DNA of 64,000 nt, from contig NZ_CAAJGK010000052.1 of the NCBI RefSeq assembly GCF_900996245.1, positions 310,001 to 374,000 on the forward strand. Direction: 5' to 3'. The position numbers were made by a program, and so were the translations under genes. The stretch comes from Paraburkholderia sp. BCC1886. GTDB taxonomy: Bacteria > Pseudomonadota > Gammaproteobacteria > Burkholderiales > Burkholderiaceae. A model generated the notes under the pieces. It worked only from the letters and a program-made list of their open reading frames with translations, ran no database searches and had not been told where the DNA came from. Shown in pieces: positions 8,042 to 16,659 of the stretch. The first letter of the stretch is position 1, and every line of letters starts with the position of its first letter.

Positions 8042-9178
8042 TCAGGCGCTCGCCAGCAAAAACGGCGAGAGGTCCACGTCGAACGGTGCGGGTTTGCCTT
8101 GCACGAGGCTCGCGATAATCTGCGCGATCGCGGGCCCGGCGGTGAAACCCATCCACGGAAAGAAGTTGATGAAGAAGCCGGGCGTGCCCGGCACTTCGCC
8201 GAGTATCGGCTTCCAGTCGTCGGTGCCGTTCACGACCGCCGCCCACGTGCGGATCACGGAGAGCGAACCAAGCGCCGGCACTGCGGCGAGCGCGACCGCC
8301 ATATTCCGTTCGAGCGAGTCCGGGTCGGTAGCCGGATGACCGCGGCCATGCCAGCGCGCGGGCCAGCCACCGCCGATCAGGATCGAGCCGGCCTGGTTCT
8401 GCTTGAGTGTGAGCTTGTCGCCGGCCGAGTAGACCAGATGCGGAATCAGCGGCGCGACGCGCTCGGTCACGGCCACCTGAATCGCGAAACCCTGCACGTC
8501 GATGCTGATACCGAGTAACGCGGCGATCTTGCCGGCGTCGGCACCGGCCGCGTCGACCACACGCTTCGCGCGAAACACGCGGCCGCCTGCATGCACGTCG
8601 AAGCCTTGCGCTGTCCGTTCGATTCGCGTCACGTCAGTATGCCGCTCGAAGGTGACACCCAGCGCGCGGGCCGCGCGTGCATATGCCAGCGTCGCGGCCA
8701 GCGGACTCGCCTTGCCTTCGTCGGGACAGAATGCGCCGCCCACGATCGTGTCCGATAGATACGGCGCCAGCGTCCTGACTTCGGCGCGGTCGAGCAAACG
8801 GATCTCGAGGCCTTGCGAGCGCTCGACTTCCGCCTTGGCCGCAATCGACGCCATCTGCGAAGCGTCGGTCGCGACCAGCAGGCCGCCTTTCAACGACACT
8901 TCGAGATCGGCGTCGAGTTCGCTCGACAAGCCGCGCCATACGCCGATCGAGCGATGCAGCAGACCGATGGTCGGCGCGAACGTCGCGGCCCACTGCGGGC
9001 CGCGATTCACGAAGGGGTCGTGCGGAATCTGCGCATGCAGGCTGCCGGCGTTCGAACCGGACGCCTGCGTATTCAACTCGCTGCGCTCGAGCACAAGAAC
9101 AGCCACGCCGTCGCGAGCGAGATAGTAGGCAGTCGCGCAGCCGGCGAGACCGCCGCCGATCACAATCACATCGTTCAT
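8042..9178 (-). CDS. FAD-dependent amino/imino-acid oxidoreductase, DadA-like
   Basis: A 378-residue flavoprotein of the DAO/DadA family. The dinucleotide-binding motif VIGGGLAGCATAYYLARDG is right at the N-terminus, followed by LERSEL, GSNAGSLHAQIP and, near the C-terminus, the typical GWPARWHG, RTWAAVVNGTDDWKPILGEVPGTPGFFINFF segment. It would oxidise a D-amino acid or secondary (imino) amine such as an N-substituted amino acid. It is last in a leftward DapA-like / Old Yellow Enzyme / oxidase group. It resembles the second DadA-like protein encoded at 12955-14148 in layout, so the locus carries two such oxidases. Confidence 0.87.
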   Translation of the reverse strand: MNDVIVIGGGLAGCATAYYLARDGVAVLVLERSELNTQASGSNAGSLHAQIPHDPFVNRGPQWAATFAPTIGLLHRSIGVWRGLSSELDADLEVSLKGGLLVATDASQMASIAAKAEVERSQGLEIRLLDRAEVRTLAPYLSDTIVGGAFCPDEGKASPLAATLAYARAARALGVTFERHTDVTRIERTAQGFDVHAGGRVFRAKRVVDAAGADAGKIAALLGISIDVQGFAIQVAVTERVAPLIPHLVYSAGDKLTLKQNQAGSILIGGGWPARWHGRGHPATDPDSLERNMAVALAAVPALGSLSVIRTWAAVVNGTDDWKPILGEVPGTPGFFINFFPWMGFTAGPAIAQIIASLVQGKPAPFDVDLSPFLLASA

Positions 9179-9215
9179 CGGGTCAACAGGTGAGGTGAGA
9201 GAGAGATGCCATGCG

Positions 9216-10370
9216 TTATTTTGCTGCGGCGCCGGCAGGATGGGTCGGGGTTTGCATCGGGGTTTCAATATTACGCCGCGCCAGAAAGAAGGCGATATTC
9301 CTCGGCAGCACCTCATGCGCCGCCGGATGCCCCAGCTCACGCGCCGCCCGATACACGAAGTTGGGATCGGCCAGCAACTCCCGCCCCATCGCAATCAGGT
9401 CCGCCGAACCTTCGCCGATAATCCGCTCGGCCTGGGCGGCTCCGGTGATCAACCCGACCGCCATCGTAGCAATACCGCTTTCGCGCCGGATTCGCCCGGC
9501 AAACGGCACCTGATGCCCCGGCGTTTCCGCTCGGGTAGACCGCGCGACCGGACCACGAATACCGCCCGACGAACAGTCGACCAGATCGATACCGACCGCC
9601 TTCAGCCGACCCGCCAGCTCGACTGTTTCATCGAGCGTGACACCGCCGGCGCTTTCATCCACGCAGGACGCGCGGTACCAGACCGGCACCGTATCCGGCA
9701 CGGCCGCGCGGATCGCCTGCGCCGCCTCCAGCGCAAACCGCGCGCGGTTATCGAAACTGCCACCGTAATGGTCGGTCCGCCGATTCGCGAGCGGCGACAA
9801 AAATTCATGCAGCAGGTAGCCATGCGCGCCGTGCAGCTCGATGAAATCGAGCCCCGCCTCGACCGCCCGACGCGCGGCCGCCGCGAACGAAGCGACGATG
9901 CGTGCGATACCGGCTGCGTCGAGCGCAGCCGGTATCGGCCAACCCTCCGCATGCGCCAACGCGGACGGTGCGAGCGTCGGCCAGCCGCGCGGCGGAGTCT
10001 CGTTCGCGAGCGCTCCGGCGCCATCCCATGGGCTTGCCGAACTGGCTTTGCGCCCGGCATGACCGATCTGCACGCCGAGCGGAATCGCGTGTTCGTGATA
10101 CAGATCGGCCAGTTGCCGGAACCCGCCGATCTGCGCATCGTTCCACAGCCCGAGACAGCCCTCGCTGATCCGGCCGTCGCGTTCCACGGCGGTCGCCTCG
10201 ATCACCGCGCCGCCCACGCCGCCGAGCGCAAAGCGCGCGTGATGGGCGAGGTGCCAAGCATTCACGTGACCGTCGAGCGCGCGGTACTGACACATCGGCG
10301 ACACGACGATCCGGTTGGCGAACGTCGCGCCGCGTGAACTGAACGGCGTAAAAAGGCTGATCTCGCGCAT
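9216..10370 (-). CDS. Old Yellow Enzyme family NADH:flavin oxidoreductase
   Basis: A 384-residue FMN barrel of the YqjM/XenA-like OYE class. The thermophilic-like class marker Cys is in SPMCQYRA (residues 25-32), QIGHAGRKAS holds the substrate-proton residues, and GAHGYLLHEFLSPLANRRTDHYGGS is the FMN-barrel signature near 160-190. GLITGAAQAERII and MGRELLADPNFV close the barrel. I start at the ATG of MREISLFTPFSS. It reduces an activated C=C bond or performs a related flavin reaction. It starts 7 bp after the DapA-like gene stop and precedes a DadA-like oxidase, so the three form one operon. The natural substrate is unknown. Confidence 0.9.
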   Translation of the reverse strand: MREISLFTPFSSRGATFANRIVVSPMCQYRALDGHVNAWHLAHHARFALGGVGGAVIEATAVERDGRISEGCLGLWNDAQIGGFRQLADLYHEHAIPLGVQIGHAGRKASSASPWDGAGALANETPPRGWPTLAPSALAHAEGWPIPAALDAAGIARIVASFAAAARRAVEAGLDFIELHGAHGYLLHEFLSPLANRRTDHYGGSFDNRARFALEAAQAIRAAVPDTVPVWYRASCVDESAGGVTLDETVELAGRLKAVGIDLVDCSSGGIRGPVARSTRAETPGHQVPFAGRIRRESGIATMAVGLITGAAQAERIIGEGSADLIAMGRELLADPNFVYRAARELGHPAAHEVLPRNIAFFLARRNIETPMQTPTHPAGAAAK

Positions 10371-10377
10371 CGTGGAC

Positions 10378-11340
10378 TCAGGCCTTTTTCGCCGCGCACT
10401 GCGCGACATACGCGTTGATGTCGTCGAGAATCGCCACGATCTTCGCGCGCCGCTCGACGCCTTCCGCGCCGAGCGCCGAGAACGGCGTCAGCGGCGGGCG
10501 CACGTCGCCGACCGGATAACCTTGCGACGCGGCCAACGCTTTCGAATAGCACTGATGCCCGTAAGTCGGGTGACCTTCGGCGATGATGCGGTCGAAGCTG
10601 CCGATCATCTTCTGGATGGTTTTCGCCTCTTCCAGTTCGCCTTCGACGAGGGCGTCCCACAGGCGCGTGGACGCTTCCGGAATGTAGTTCGCGTACGGAT
10701 TCACATAGCCGACCGCGCCGAGCAGGAAGCTTTCCACCGGCCGCTCGCCGGCGAACACGTTCATCACGCCGTCGGTGGCTTCGATCACGTCGTAGACGCG
10801 ACCCACGTCCATGCTGGCTTCCTTGATGTAGCGAACGTTGTCGAATGCGCGCGTGAGGCGAGCCACCAGTTTCGCCGACATGTCGACGTTGGTCGTGACC
10901 GGATTGTTGTACAGCATGATCGGCAGCGACGTCGCTTCGGAAATCGCGCGGTAGTACTCGAAGATTTCGTCTTCGGTCGGGGTGTAGTAGTACGGCGGCA
11001 CGATCATGTAGCCGTCCACGCCGAGCGCTTCCGCTTCGCGCGTGTAACGCACCGCGTTCGGCGTCGATGCGTTCATCGTCCCGACCAGCACGTCCATGCG
11101 TCCCGCCACGTGCTTGACCGTAGTTTCGACGTAACGGGTACGCTCCTCGTCGCTGATCGTCAGGAACTCGCCGGTGGTGCCGAGGATGATCACGCCGGGC
11201 GAGCCCGCCTCGATCTGCCAGTCGAGAAAGCGCTTGAGCGCCGCTTCGTCGATCGACTTGCCGTCGGCCGTGAAGGGCGTGACGGTCACGCCATAGCTAC
11301 CTCGAAAAACTTTACTCACGTATCTCTCCAGATTTTCCAT
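10378..11340 (-). CDS. DapA/NanA-family lyase or aldolase (dihydrodipicolinate synthase superfamily)
   Basis: A 320-residue class I TIM-barrel lyase. The Schiff-base Lys is K173 in YIKEASMD, the Tyr is Y144 in MLYNNP, and the carboxylate-binding GTTGEF is at 54-59. The superfamily covers dihydrodipicolinate synthase, sialic acid and sugar-acid aldolases and the hydroxyproline-pathway pyrroline deaminase. The context with an Old Yellow Enzyme and a DadA-like oxidase rules against lysine synthesis and favours a catabolic lyase or deaminase. It heads a three-gene leftward operon. A candidate operator lies 9 bp upstream of its start. A second DapA-like gene (19005-19910) belongs to the neighbouring operon. 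Confidence 0.88.
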   Translation of the reverse strand: MENLERYVSKVFRGSYGVTVTPFTADGKSIDEAALKRFLDWQIEAGSPGVIILGTTGEFLTISDEERTRYVETTVKHVAGRMDVLVGTMNASTPNAVRYTREAEALGVDGYMIVPPYYYTPTEDEIFEYYRAISEATSLPIMLYNNPVTTNVDMSAKLVARLTRAFDNVRYIKEASMDVGRVYDVIEATDGVMNVFAGERPVESFLLGAVGYVNPYANYIPEASTRLWDALVEGELEEAKTIQKMIGSFDRIIAEGHPTYGHQCYSKALAASQGYPVGDVRPPLTPFSALGAEGVERRAKIVAILDDINAYVAQCAAKKA

Positions 11341-11348
11341 TAAATGTC

Positions 11349-11365
11349 ATGCCGCTATGCGCACA
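11349..11365. promoter_or_regulatory. candidate operator before the DapA-like/OYE/oxidase operon
   Basis: ATGCCGCTATGCGCACA keeps the inner parts of both half sites (CGC-N3-GCG and ACA) but matches only 9 of 17 consensus positions. A further GCGCACAAATGTTGCGC stretch overlaps it. It is the weakest of the series. Confidence 0.35.
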
Positions 11366-11522
11366 AATGTTGCGCCTTATGCGACGCGATCATGCCGCTT
11401 TAGTTAGGCCGCTGTACGCAACAGACTAGCGTCTCTCTGCTTACATCGGTAATAAATGTCGCCCCCACCGCACGTCTCGCTCAAAATCCAGCAAAAAATC
11501 GTCAAACCTCAACAATCATTTT

Positions 11523-11539
11523 TGTTCACATGGCGTCTG
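11523..11539. promoter_or_regulatory. candidate operator, porin promoter site 1
   Basis: TGTTCACATGGCGTCTG has a good left half and centre (12 of 17). The next copy begins 19 bp downstream, so the two could be occupied by dimers on nearly the same DNA face. Confidence 0.5.
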
Positions 11540-11541
11540 AA

Positions 11542-11558
11542 TGTTAGCATGGCGCACG
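11542..11558. promoter_or_regulatory. candidate operator, porin promoter site 2
   Basis: TGTTAGCATGGCGCACG matches TGTTCGC-ATG-GCGAACA at 14 of 17 positions. A TTGTCA box, a plausible -35 element, begins 3 bp downstream at 11561; the corresponding -10 is poor, which fits a promoter needing an activator. Confidence 0.6.
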
Positions 11559-11738
11559 TTTTGTCACAAAGCGCTGACACCGAAAATGTCAACCCGTTTG
11601 CGCACCGTGGCGACAGCAGAACGTGCAAAACCACGTGGGCAGGTAGCGCGATCCCGACGATGACTTCGCATCCCTATGTGAAGTAACTGGTTCGTACTAC
11701 CGATTTCAAGCAGTATCAATTCAGGGGAGTTGTGCGGC

Positions 11739-12869
11739 ATGAGGACGATTAAACGGATCGCAGCGCTGGTGGGCGTTGCAGCAACGGGTTTGGCACACGC
11801 GCAAAGCAGCGTGACGCTGTACGGCGTGATCGACGTGGGCCCCACCTATGTCAGCAACGAAGGCGGCGCTCATAACGTCAAGATGGACGACTCGATCGCC
11901 TCGGGTAATCGCTGGGGAATGAAAGGCACGGAAGACCTCGGCGGCGGATTGAGCGCGATCTTCGACCTCGAAAACGGCTTCGACGCGCTGAACGGTCAAC
12001 TCCGTCAGGGTGGCCGCGAATTCGGCCGTCAGGCATGGGTCGGTCTGCAAAATCAGTACGGCTCGATCACGATGGGCCGTCAATACGATCTGATTTACGA
12101 CTACACCGCCAATTACGCCATGAGCGCCTGGGCGAGCGGCTATGCGACCCACCAGGGCGATCTGGACCGGATGGGCTGGGAGCGGCTCGACAACGTCGTC
12201 AAGATCAAGAGCGCGGACTTCAACGGCTTCCAGGGCGGCGCACTGTATTCGTTCGGCAACGTCGCCGGCAGTCTGCATGAAGACAGTTCGTGGTCGTTCG
12301 GTGCTCAGTACAACCATGGTTCGTTCTCCACTGGCGCCGTGTATTTGCGGATGAACAACCCGAACGGCTCCAACGCGATCGACCCGTATGCGTCGATGGG
12401 TGTCTCCAGCTTCCTCGGCCAGGCCACCGCGACGCGCAACCCGGCCACCGGGCAGGTCACGGATCTGTTTTCCAGCACGCCGATGGCGATCGACAGCCAG
12501 AGCGTCCTGACCGTGGGCGCGAGTTACGTGCTGTCGCACGTGACTTACGGACTTGCATATTCGGACGTCTGGTTCAAGGGGTTCGGCCAGACTTCGGTGC
12601 TGCGGACATACGACGCTGGCGCGTCATGGCAGGTCACGCCGTCGTTCAGCGCATCGGCGGGCTATTTCTACTCGACTCTCGAAGGGCATCACTACAACGA
12701 AGCGAGCCTCGGTTTCGATTACAACTTCTCGAAGAGCACCGACGTCTATCTGCAAGGCTCGTATCTACGCGCTTCGTCCGGCGTCGATGCGGTTCAGGGC
12801 TACCTGTTCACGCCGTCGACCACCAGCACGCAAACCAGCGTGCGGCTAGGGCTGCGTCACCGCTTCTGA
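11739..12869 (+). CDS. outer-membrane porin (Burkholderia OmpC-like, Porin_4)
   Basis: A 376-residue trimeric-type general porin. The signal peptide is residues 1-21 (MRTIKRIAALVGVAATGLAHA, cut before QSSVTLYG). The mature protein begins SSVTLYGVIDVGPTYVSN and contains SGNRWGMKGTEDLGGGLSAIFDLENGF and FGRQAWVGLQNQYGSITMGRQYD, hallmarks of betaproteobacterial porins, and it ends with a C-terminal Phe (GLRHRF) for outer-membrane insertion. I start at the ATG after AGGGGAG rather than at a codon 9 bp upstream. Two tandem regulon operators precede it, so it probably brings the pathway substrate across the outer membrane. Confidence 0.93.
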   Translation: MRTIKRIAALVGVAATGLAHAQSSVTLYGVIDVGPTYVSNEGGAHNVKMDDSIASGNRWGMKGTEDLGGGLSAIFDLENGFDALNGQLRQGGREFGRQAWVGLQNQYGSITMGRQYDLIYDYTANYAMSAWASGYATHQGDLDRMGWERLDNVVKIKSADFNGFQGGALYSFGNVAGSLHEDSSWSFGAQYNHGSFSTGAVYLRMNNPNGSNAIDPYASMGVSSFLGQATATRNPATGQVTDLFSSTPMAIDSQSVLTVGASYVLSHVTYGLAYSDVWFKGFGQTSVLRTYDAGASWQVTPSFSASAGYFYSTLEGHHYNEASLGFDYNFSKSTDVYLQGSYLRASSGVDAVQGYLFTPSTTSTQTSVRLGLRHRF

Positions 12870-12885
12870 TCTCCTGATGTGACAA

Positions 12886-12913
12886 CGCCGCGCGACTTTG
12901 GCGTCGCGCGGCG
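12886..12913. terminator. strong hairpin between convergent porin and oxidase genes
   Basis: An 11-bp perfect GC-rich stem CGCCGCGCGAC / GTCGCGCGGCG with a 6-base loop lies 16 bp after the porin stop and 41 bp before the stop of the convergent DadA-like gene. It lacks a T-run, so it may act as a bidirectional transcription barrier or RNA 3'-end stabiliser. Confidence 0.55.
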
Positions 12914-12954
12914 GGTGGGCTTCGGCAAGTCGAAAAATCAGCGCGCGGCAAAGC

Positions 12955-14148
12955 TCAACTTGCCGCGAGCGCAGCCTGCCAGTCTTCCTGCAGCAAGCGC
13001 ATCGGCGAATAAGGTTGCATGTCGACGCCCGGATCGCGACCGCTCATCACGTCCGCCACCAGACGCGCGGTCAACGGCCCGAGCGTATAGCCGGCATCGC
13101 CGGGAATCGCCGCGTACAAACCGGGCACGCCGGGCATCTCGCCCAGCACGCCGCGCCCGTCCACTTTCGAATTCAGCCCGGCCCAAGTGCGGATGATCTG
13201 CAACGGCGCCAGCGCCGGCACCATGAACTGCGCGAGCGATACATTGCCGATCAGGCTCGCCGGATCCACGACGGGATACTCCGCGCCGGGCGCGAGTTTC
13301 GCCGGCCAGCCGCCGCCGATCACGACCTGGCCCGTCGACAACTGCTTGAGCGTGATCGAGCGCTCCGCATGTTGAACCAGATGCAGGATCAACGGCGGCG
13401 CCGCCTCGGTGATATTCATATGCAGCGGCTCGGCTTCGACCGGCAGAAACGCGGCGGCGCTCGCCATCAAGGCACGCGCGCCGGGACCGGCCGCCACGAC
13501 GACTTCACGCGCATCGAGTGGGCCTTGCGAGGTCGCGAGCGAAAAGCCCGGCGTGTTCGCCTGCAAGCGTTCGACCTTGCAGCGGTCCACGATCGTCACG
13601 CCCTGGCTCGCCGCCCACGCCCGTATCTGCGCATTGCATTTGAGCGGATTGAGCTTGCCTTCGTTGGCGCACAACTCCGCGCCGAACGCGGCGGGACCGA
13701 GATACGGCGCGACGCGCTCGAGATCGGCGCGTTCGAGCAATTCGACCGAGAGCCCGAGCTCACGCTCACGACGGCTCTTGGTGACGAGAAACTCGAACTG
13801 CTCCGGCGTCTCGGCGACCATCAGGCCACCGGAGACTTTCATTTCGAAGTCGGCGCCGATCGCGCGCTCGAATTCGCGCCAGTAATCGACCGCTTGGGGA
13901 TACAGCGGCAACTGCTGTTCGAAGCCGGCGACGCGCTCGGGAAAAAGCCGCATGAAGCGGCTTTGCATCTGCACATGCAGGCTGCCGGCATTGGCGGTCG
14001 ATGCCGCCGATCCGCCGGCGTCGAGCAACATGACTTCGCGGCCGCGTTGCGCCAGAAAGCCGGCCAGGCAGAGGCCGACGATGCCCGCGCCGATCACCGC
14101 AACATCGGTTTTCCGCCGCGCCAGTCCGTCCATAGCGAGGGGGCTCAT
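12955..14148 (-). CDS. FAD-dependent oxidoreductase, DadA/HcnC-like catalytic subunit
   Basis: A 397-residue DAO-family flavoprotein. VAVIGAGIVGLCLAGFLAQRG near residue 16 binds FAD; LDAGGSAASTANAGSLHVQMQ and the C-terminal IRTWAGLNSKVDGRGVLGEMPGVPGLY segment are typical of opine and hydroxyproline oxidase beta subunits. Its start overlaps the stop of the upstream 2Fe-2S/FAD gene by an ATGA, so the two are made together and probably form one membrane-linked dehydrogenase complex similar to HcnBC, opine oxidases or LhpB-type D-hydroxyproline dehydrogenase. It is the last gene of a long leftward operon. Substrate unknown; a secondary amine or D-amino acid is expected. Confidence 0.88.
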   Translation of the reverse strand: MSPLAMDGLARRKTDVAVIGAGIVGLCLAGFLAQRGREVMLLDAGGSAASTANAGSLHVQMQSRFMRLFPERVAGFEQQLPLYPQAVDYWREFERAIGADFEMKVSGGLMVAETPEQFEFLVTKSRRERELGLSVELLERADLERVAPYLGPAAFGAELCANEGKLNPLKCNAQIRAWAASQGVTIVDRCKVERLQANTPGFSLATSQGPLDAREVVVAAGPGARALMASAAAFLPVEAEPLHMNITEAAPPLILHLVQHAERSITLKQLSTGQVVIGGGWPAKLAPGAEYPVVDPASLIGNVSLAQFMVPALAPLQIIRTWAGLNSKVDGRGVLGEMPGVPGLYAAIPGDAGYTLGPLTARLVADVMSGRDPGVDMQPYSPMRLLQEDWQAALAAS

Positions 14149-15863
14149 GAATCGCTACCGTGCCCGCTCAGTTCCGCAATAGTGACCGGCTTGACCGGCA
14201 CCCGCGGCGCGAAACCCGACATTTCGTCACGCGAGCGGCCGAAGCGTTCGCAGACGATCTCGTCGAGCACCGGCGCGCAATAGCGTCCCTGGCAGCGGCC
14301 CATGCCGATGCGCGTGCGGCGCTTGATCGCGCCCGGCGTGCTGAGGCCTTCGTCGAGCGCCGATTCGAGCTGGGCGAAACTCACCTCCTCGCAGCGGCAG
14401 ATGAGGGTGTCGCCGCAACGTTCGCGCGGCGCGTTCAACGGGCTCGCGTAGATGTTCCATAGCGCACGCTGGAAGCGGCGCTGCTTGCCGAGTTCCTTGA
14501 CGGCGGCTGTCCTTTCCTCGAGCAGCCCGGCGGAGGGCGGATGGCCGAGCGCGCCAGCTACCGCGGCGCCCACCACCACGCCTTCTGCGAGCGCCGCCTT
14601 CGCACCGCCAAGACCCGTGCAATCGCCGAGCGCATACACGCCCGCGATGCTCGTGAGACCCGCGTCGTCGCGACGCGTCACGAGTTGCCGGCGACGCCCG
14701 TCGAAGTCGTGCACGCAACCGAGCGCACGCAGGAGTTCGTTGGCCGGCTCGAAGCCGTAGCCGAGGCACACCACATCGACCTCGATCCGTTGCGGCAGCG
14801 TCTCGCCCGACACCCTCGCGAGCGTCACGGATAAGCCACCGGCAGTCTTGTCGATCGACTCGATCACGGTGTCGTTGACGATGCGCACGCCATGCCGCTT
14901 CACCGTGCGTTGATAACCGAGCCCTTCGGCCACGAGTGACGGCGCGGCCAGTCCCATCGTCAGCAGCGAATCGAGCGAGGCCACACCCGGCGCGGGCGCG
15001 GCTTCCACGACCGCCGCGACAGTCGCGCCGCCGCTCAGCAGTTCAGCGGCCAGTTGCAGATTCAGCGGCCCGTTGCCCGCGATCAGCACACGCCGGCCAG
15101 GCAAGCGGCGCGACGTGCGCCACAAGGTTTGCGCGGCGCCGGTGGTCATCACGCCGGGCAGCGTCCAGCCAGGCACCTGCCAGCCCCGCTCGTAAGCACC
15201 CGTCGCGACGATGCAGGCGCCCGGACGAAAGCGCACGGATTGTCCGCGCACCGTCGCAATGAATTCCTTCGGTTCGAACGCGCCCCACACCAGCGCGTCC
15301 TGCACGATCTCGACGCCGGCTTCGCGCGCGGCTGCAATCAGCGCCGCGCCACGGCGATGCTGCGCATCGGCCGGTAACACGCCTTGCTCCGATACGCCGA
15401 GCTGCTTGTAATACTGGCCGCCGGCCTGACTACGTTCGTCGAGCACGGTCACGTCGACGCCCGCGCGGCGCGCGAACAGCGCCGCCGACAATCCTCCCGG
15501 CCCCGCGCCGATCACGAGTAAGCCGGGCTCGCGCAGTTCGGGTTCGCGCACGCCGGGAAAAGTCCCCGCGCCGCCCGCACCGGCAGTGGCAGACGGCATC
15601 TGCAAAGGCCGCGCATGCGCGCCGCGCCGCACGGTAACCGGCTTGACGATTTTCGTCATGCAGGCGCGCCGGTTGGCGACGCCATCCACTTCGACCAGAC
15701 AGTCCTGGCAAACGCCCATGCCGCAGAAAACGCCGCGCGGCTGGCCGCCCGCCGTGGTCCGGAAATCCTGCACGCCGTGAGCGATCAGCGTCGCCGCCAG
15801 CGTCTCGCCGGGTCGTGCCTGAAGCGTGGCGCCTTCGAATTCGACGGGAATGGTTTGGGTCAT
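14145..15863 (-). CDS. fused 2Fe-2S / FAD-NAD oxidoreductase / BFD-like iron-sulfur protein
   Basis: A 572-residue fusion. Residues 1-75 are a small 2Fe-2S ferredoxin-like domain with Cys 47, 52, 55 and 68 (FCGMGVCQDC, RRACM), equivalent to HcnA. Residues 113 to about 430 are a pyridine-nucleotide-type FAD domain (LLVIGAGPGGLSAALFARRAG; VLIAGNGPLNLQLA; YALGDCTGLGG), equivalent to HcnB. Residues about 482-535 form a BFD-like Cys cluster (ICRCEEVSF, GMGRCQGRYCAP). In opine oxidases and hydroxyproline dehydrogenases these parts are often separate subunits; here one gene encodes all. It should relay electrons from the DadA-like subunit, whose gene overlaps its stop, to the respiratory chain. Confidence 0.9.
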   Translation of the reverse strand: MTQTIPVEFEGATLQARPGETLAATLIAHGVQDFRTTAGGQPRGVFCGMGVCQDCLVEVDGVANRRACMTKIVKPVTVRRGAHARPLQMPSATAGAGGAGTFPGVREPELREPGLLVIGAGPGGLSAALFARRAGVDVTVLDERSQAGGQYYKQLGVSEQGVLPADAQHRRGAALIAAAREAGVEIVQDALVWGAFEPKEFIATVRGQSVRFRPGACIVATGAYERGWQVPGWTLPGVMTTGAAQTLWRTSRRLPGRRVLIAGNGPLNLQLAAELLSGGATVAAVVEAAPAPGVASLDSLLTMGLAAPSLVAEGLGYQRTVKRHGVRIVNDTVIESIDKTAGGLSVTLARVSGETLPQRIEVDVVCLGYGFEPANELLRALGCVHDFDGRRRQLVTRRDDAGLTSIAGVYALGDCTGLGGAKAALAEGVVVGAAVAGALGHPPSAGLLEERTAAVKELGKQRRFQRALWNIYASPLNAPRERCGDTLICRCEEVSFAQLESALDEGLSTPGAIKRRTRIGMGRCQGRYCAPVLDEIVCERFGRSRDEMSGFAPRVPVKPVTIAELSGHGSDS

Positions 15864-15915
15864 GATCGATCGGTATGTACGTCGTCGGAAGGCATCGAAC
15901 TGGCTGGCGCCTGCA

Positions 15916-16659
15916 TCACAGCGACGGCTCCAGGCGGGTGTTCAGCACGAGCTCCGCAACGGTCGCATTGTTGGGCAGCGTCAGCAGGAAGGCGATCGTA
16001 TCAGCAACTGTTTCCGGACTCAGCCGGTCGGCCACCGGACTCGCGCTGGCAAAGTGAGCGATCAGTTCGGTGTTCACCGCGCCGGGACAGACCGCGGTCG
16101 CGCGCACGCCGCTGTCCCAGCCCTCGAAGCGCGCCGCGTGCGTCAGCGCCATCACCGCGTGCTTGGTCATCGAATAGCCGATCGAGTCGGTCGGCCGGTA
16201 GCGCTTTCCGTCGGTCGACGCCACGTTGATGACCCGGCCGCGCCCGCTCTTCTTCAACGCGGGCATGGCCGCGCGAATGGTCCGGAACGGGCCTTTCACG
16301 TTGACCGCCCACATCTGGTCGAGCGCGATTTCGTCGCCGCGCTCGAAGGTGATTTCGAGCAGGATGCCGGCGTTGTTGACCAGCACGTCGATCTGCCCGA
16401 AGCGTTCGAGCGTGGCCGCGACCCAGGTACCCGGCGAGTCGACCTCGAGCGCATCGTAATGCGTGACCAGCACGCGCTGCGAGTCCGCTGCGAGCGCCGG
16501 GTCGATCTTCGTGATATCGCGCACACCGAGCGACAACGAATAACCCTCGGCGTAAAGACGCGCCGCGATGGCCGCGCCGATGCCGCGCGTCGCACCCGAC
16601 AGCATGACGACGCGGCCGGCTCCTGCCGGCGCTTGCGCTTCCCGTTGCGCCTGATTCAT
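15916..16659 (-). CDS. short-chain dehydrogenase/reductase (SDR)
   Basis: A 247-residue classical SDR with LSGATRGIGAAIAARL near residues 20-35, VLVNNAGILLE, a Ser in VINVASTDGKRY and the catalytic YSMTKHAVMAL. The start ATG overlaps the TGA of the preceding SDR gene (ATGA), showing translational coupling. It belongs to the long leftward operon and lies 52 bp before the 2Fe-2S/FAD gene. It probably oxidises a hydroxyl in the pathway; unlike its upstream neighbour all catalytic residues are present. Confidence 0.9.
   Translation of the reverse strand: MNQAQREAQAPAGAGRVVMLSGATRGIGAAIAARLYAEGYSLSLGVRDITKIDPALAADSQRVLVTHYDALEVDSPGTWVAATLERFGQIDVLVNNAGILLEITFERGDEIALDQMWAVNVKGPFRTIRAAMPALKKSGRGRVINVASTDGKRYRPTDSIGYSMTKHAVMALTHAARFEGWDSGVRATAVCPGAVNTELIAHFASASPVADRLSPETVADTIAFLLTLPNNATVAELVLNTRLEPSL

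Larger units (their letters stand above)
11341..11738. other. 398-bp divergent regulatory region between DapA-like operon and porin
   Basis: No gene is visible. The region carries one candidate operator next to the DapA-like start and two tandem ones on the porin side. An 11-residue-scale open frame on the + strand starting at 11456 lacks protein-like composition. The last part contains AGGGGAG, the porin ribosome site. Confidence 0.6.
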
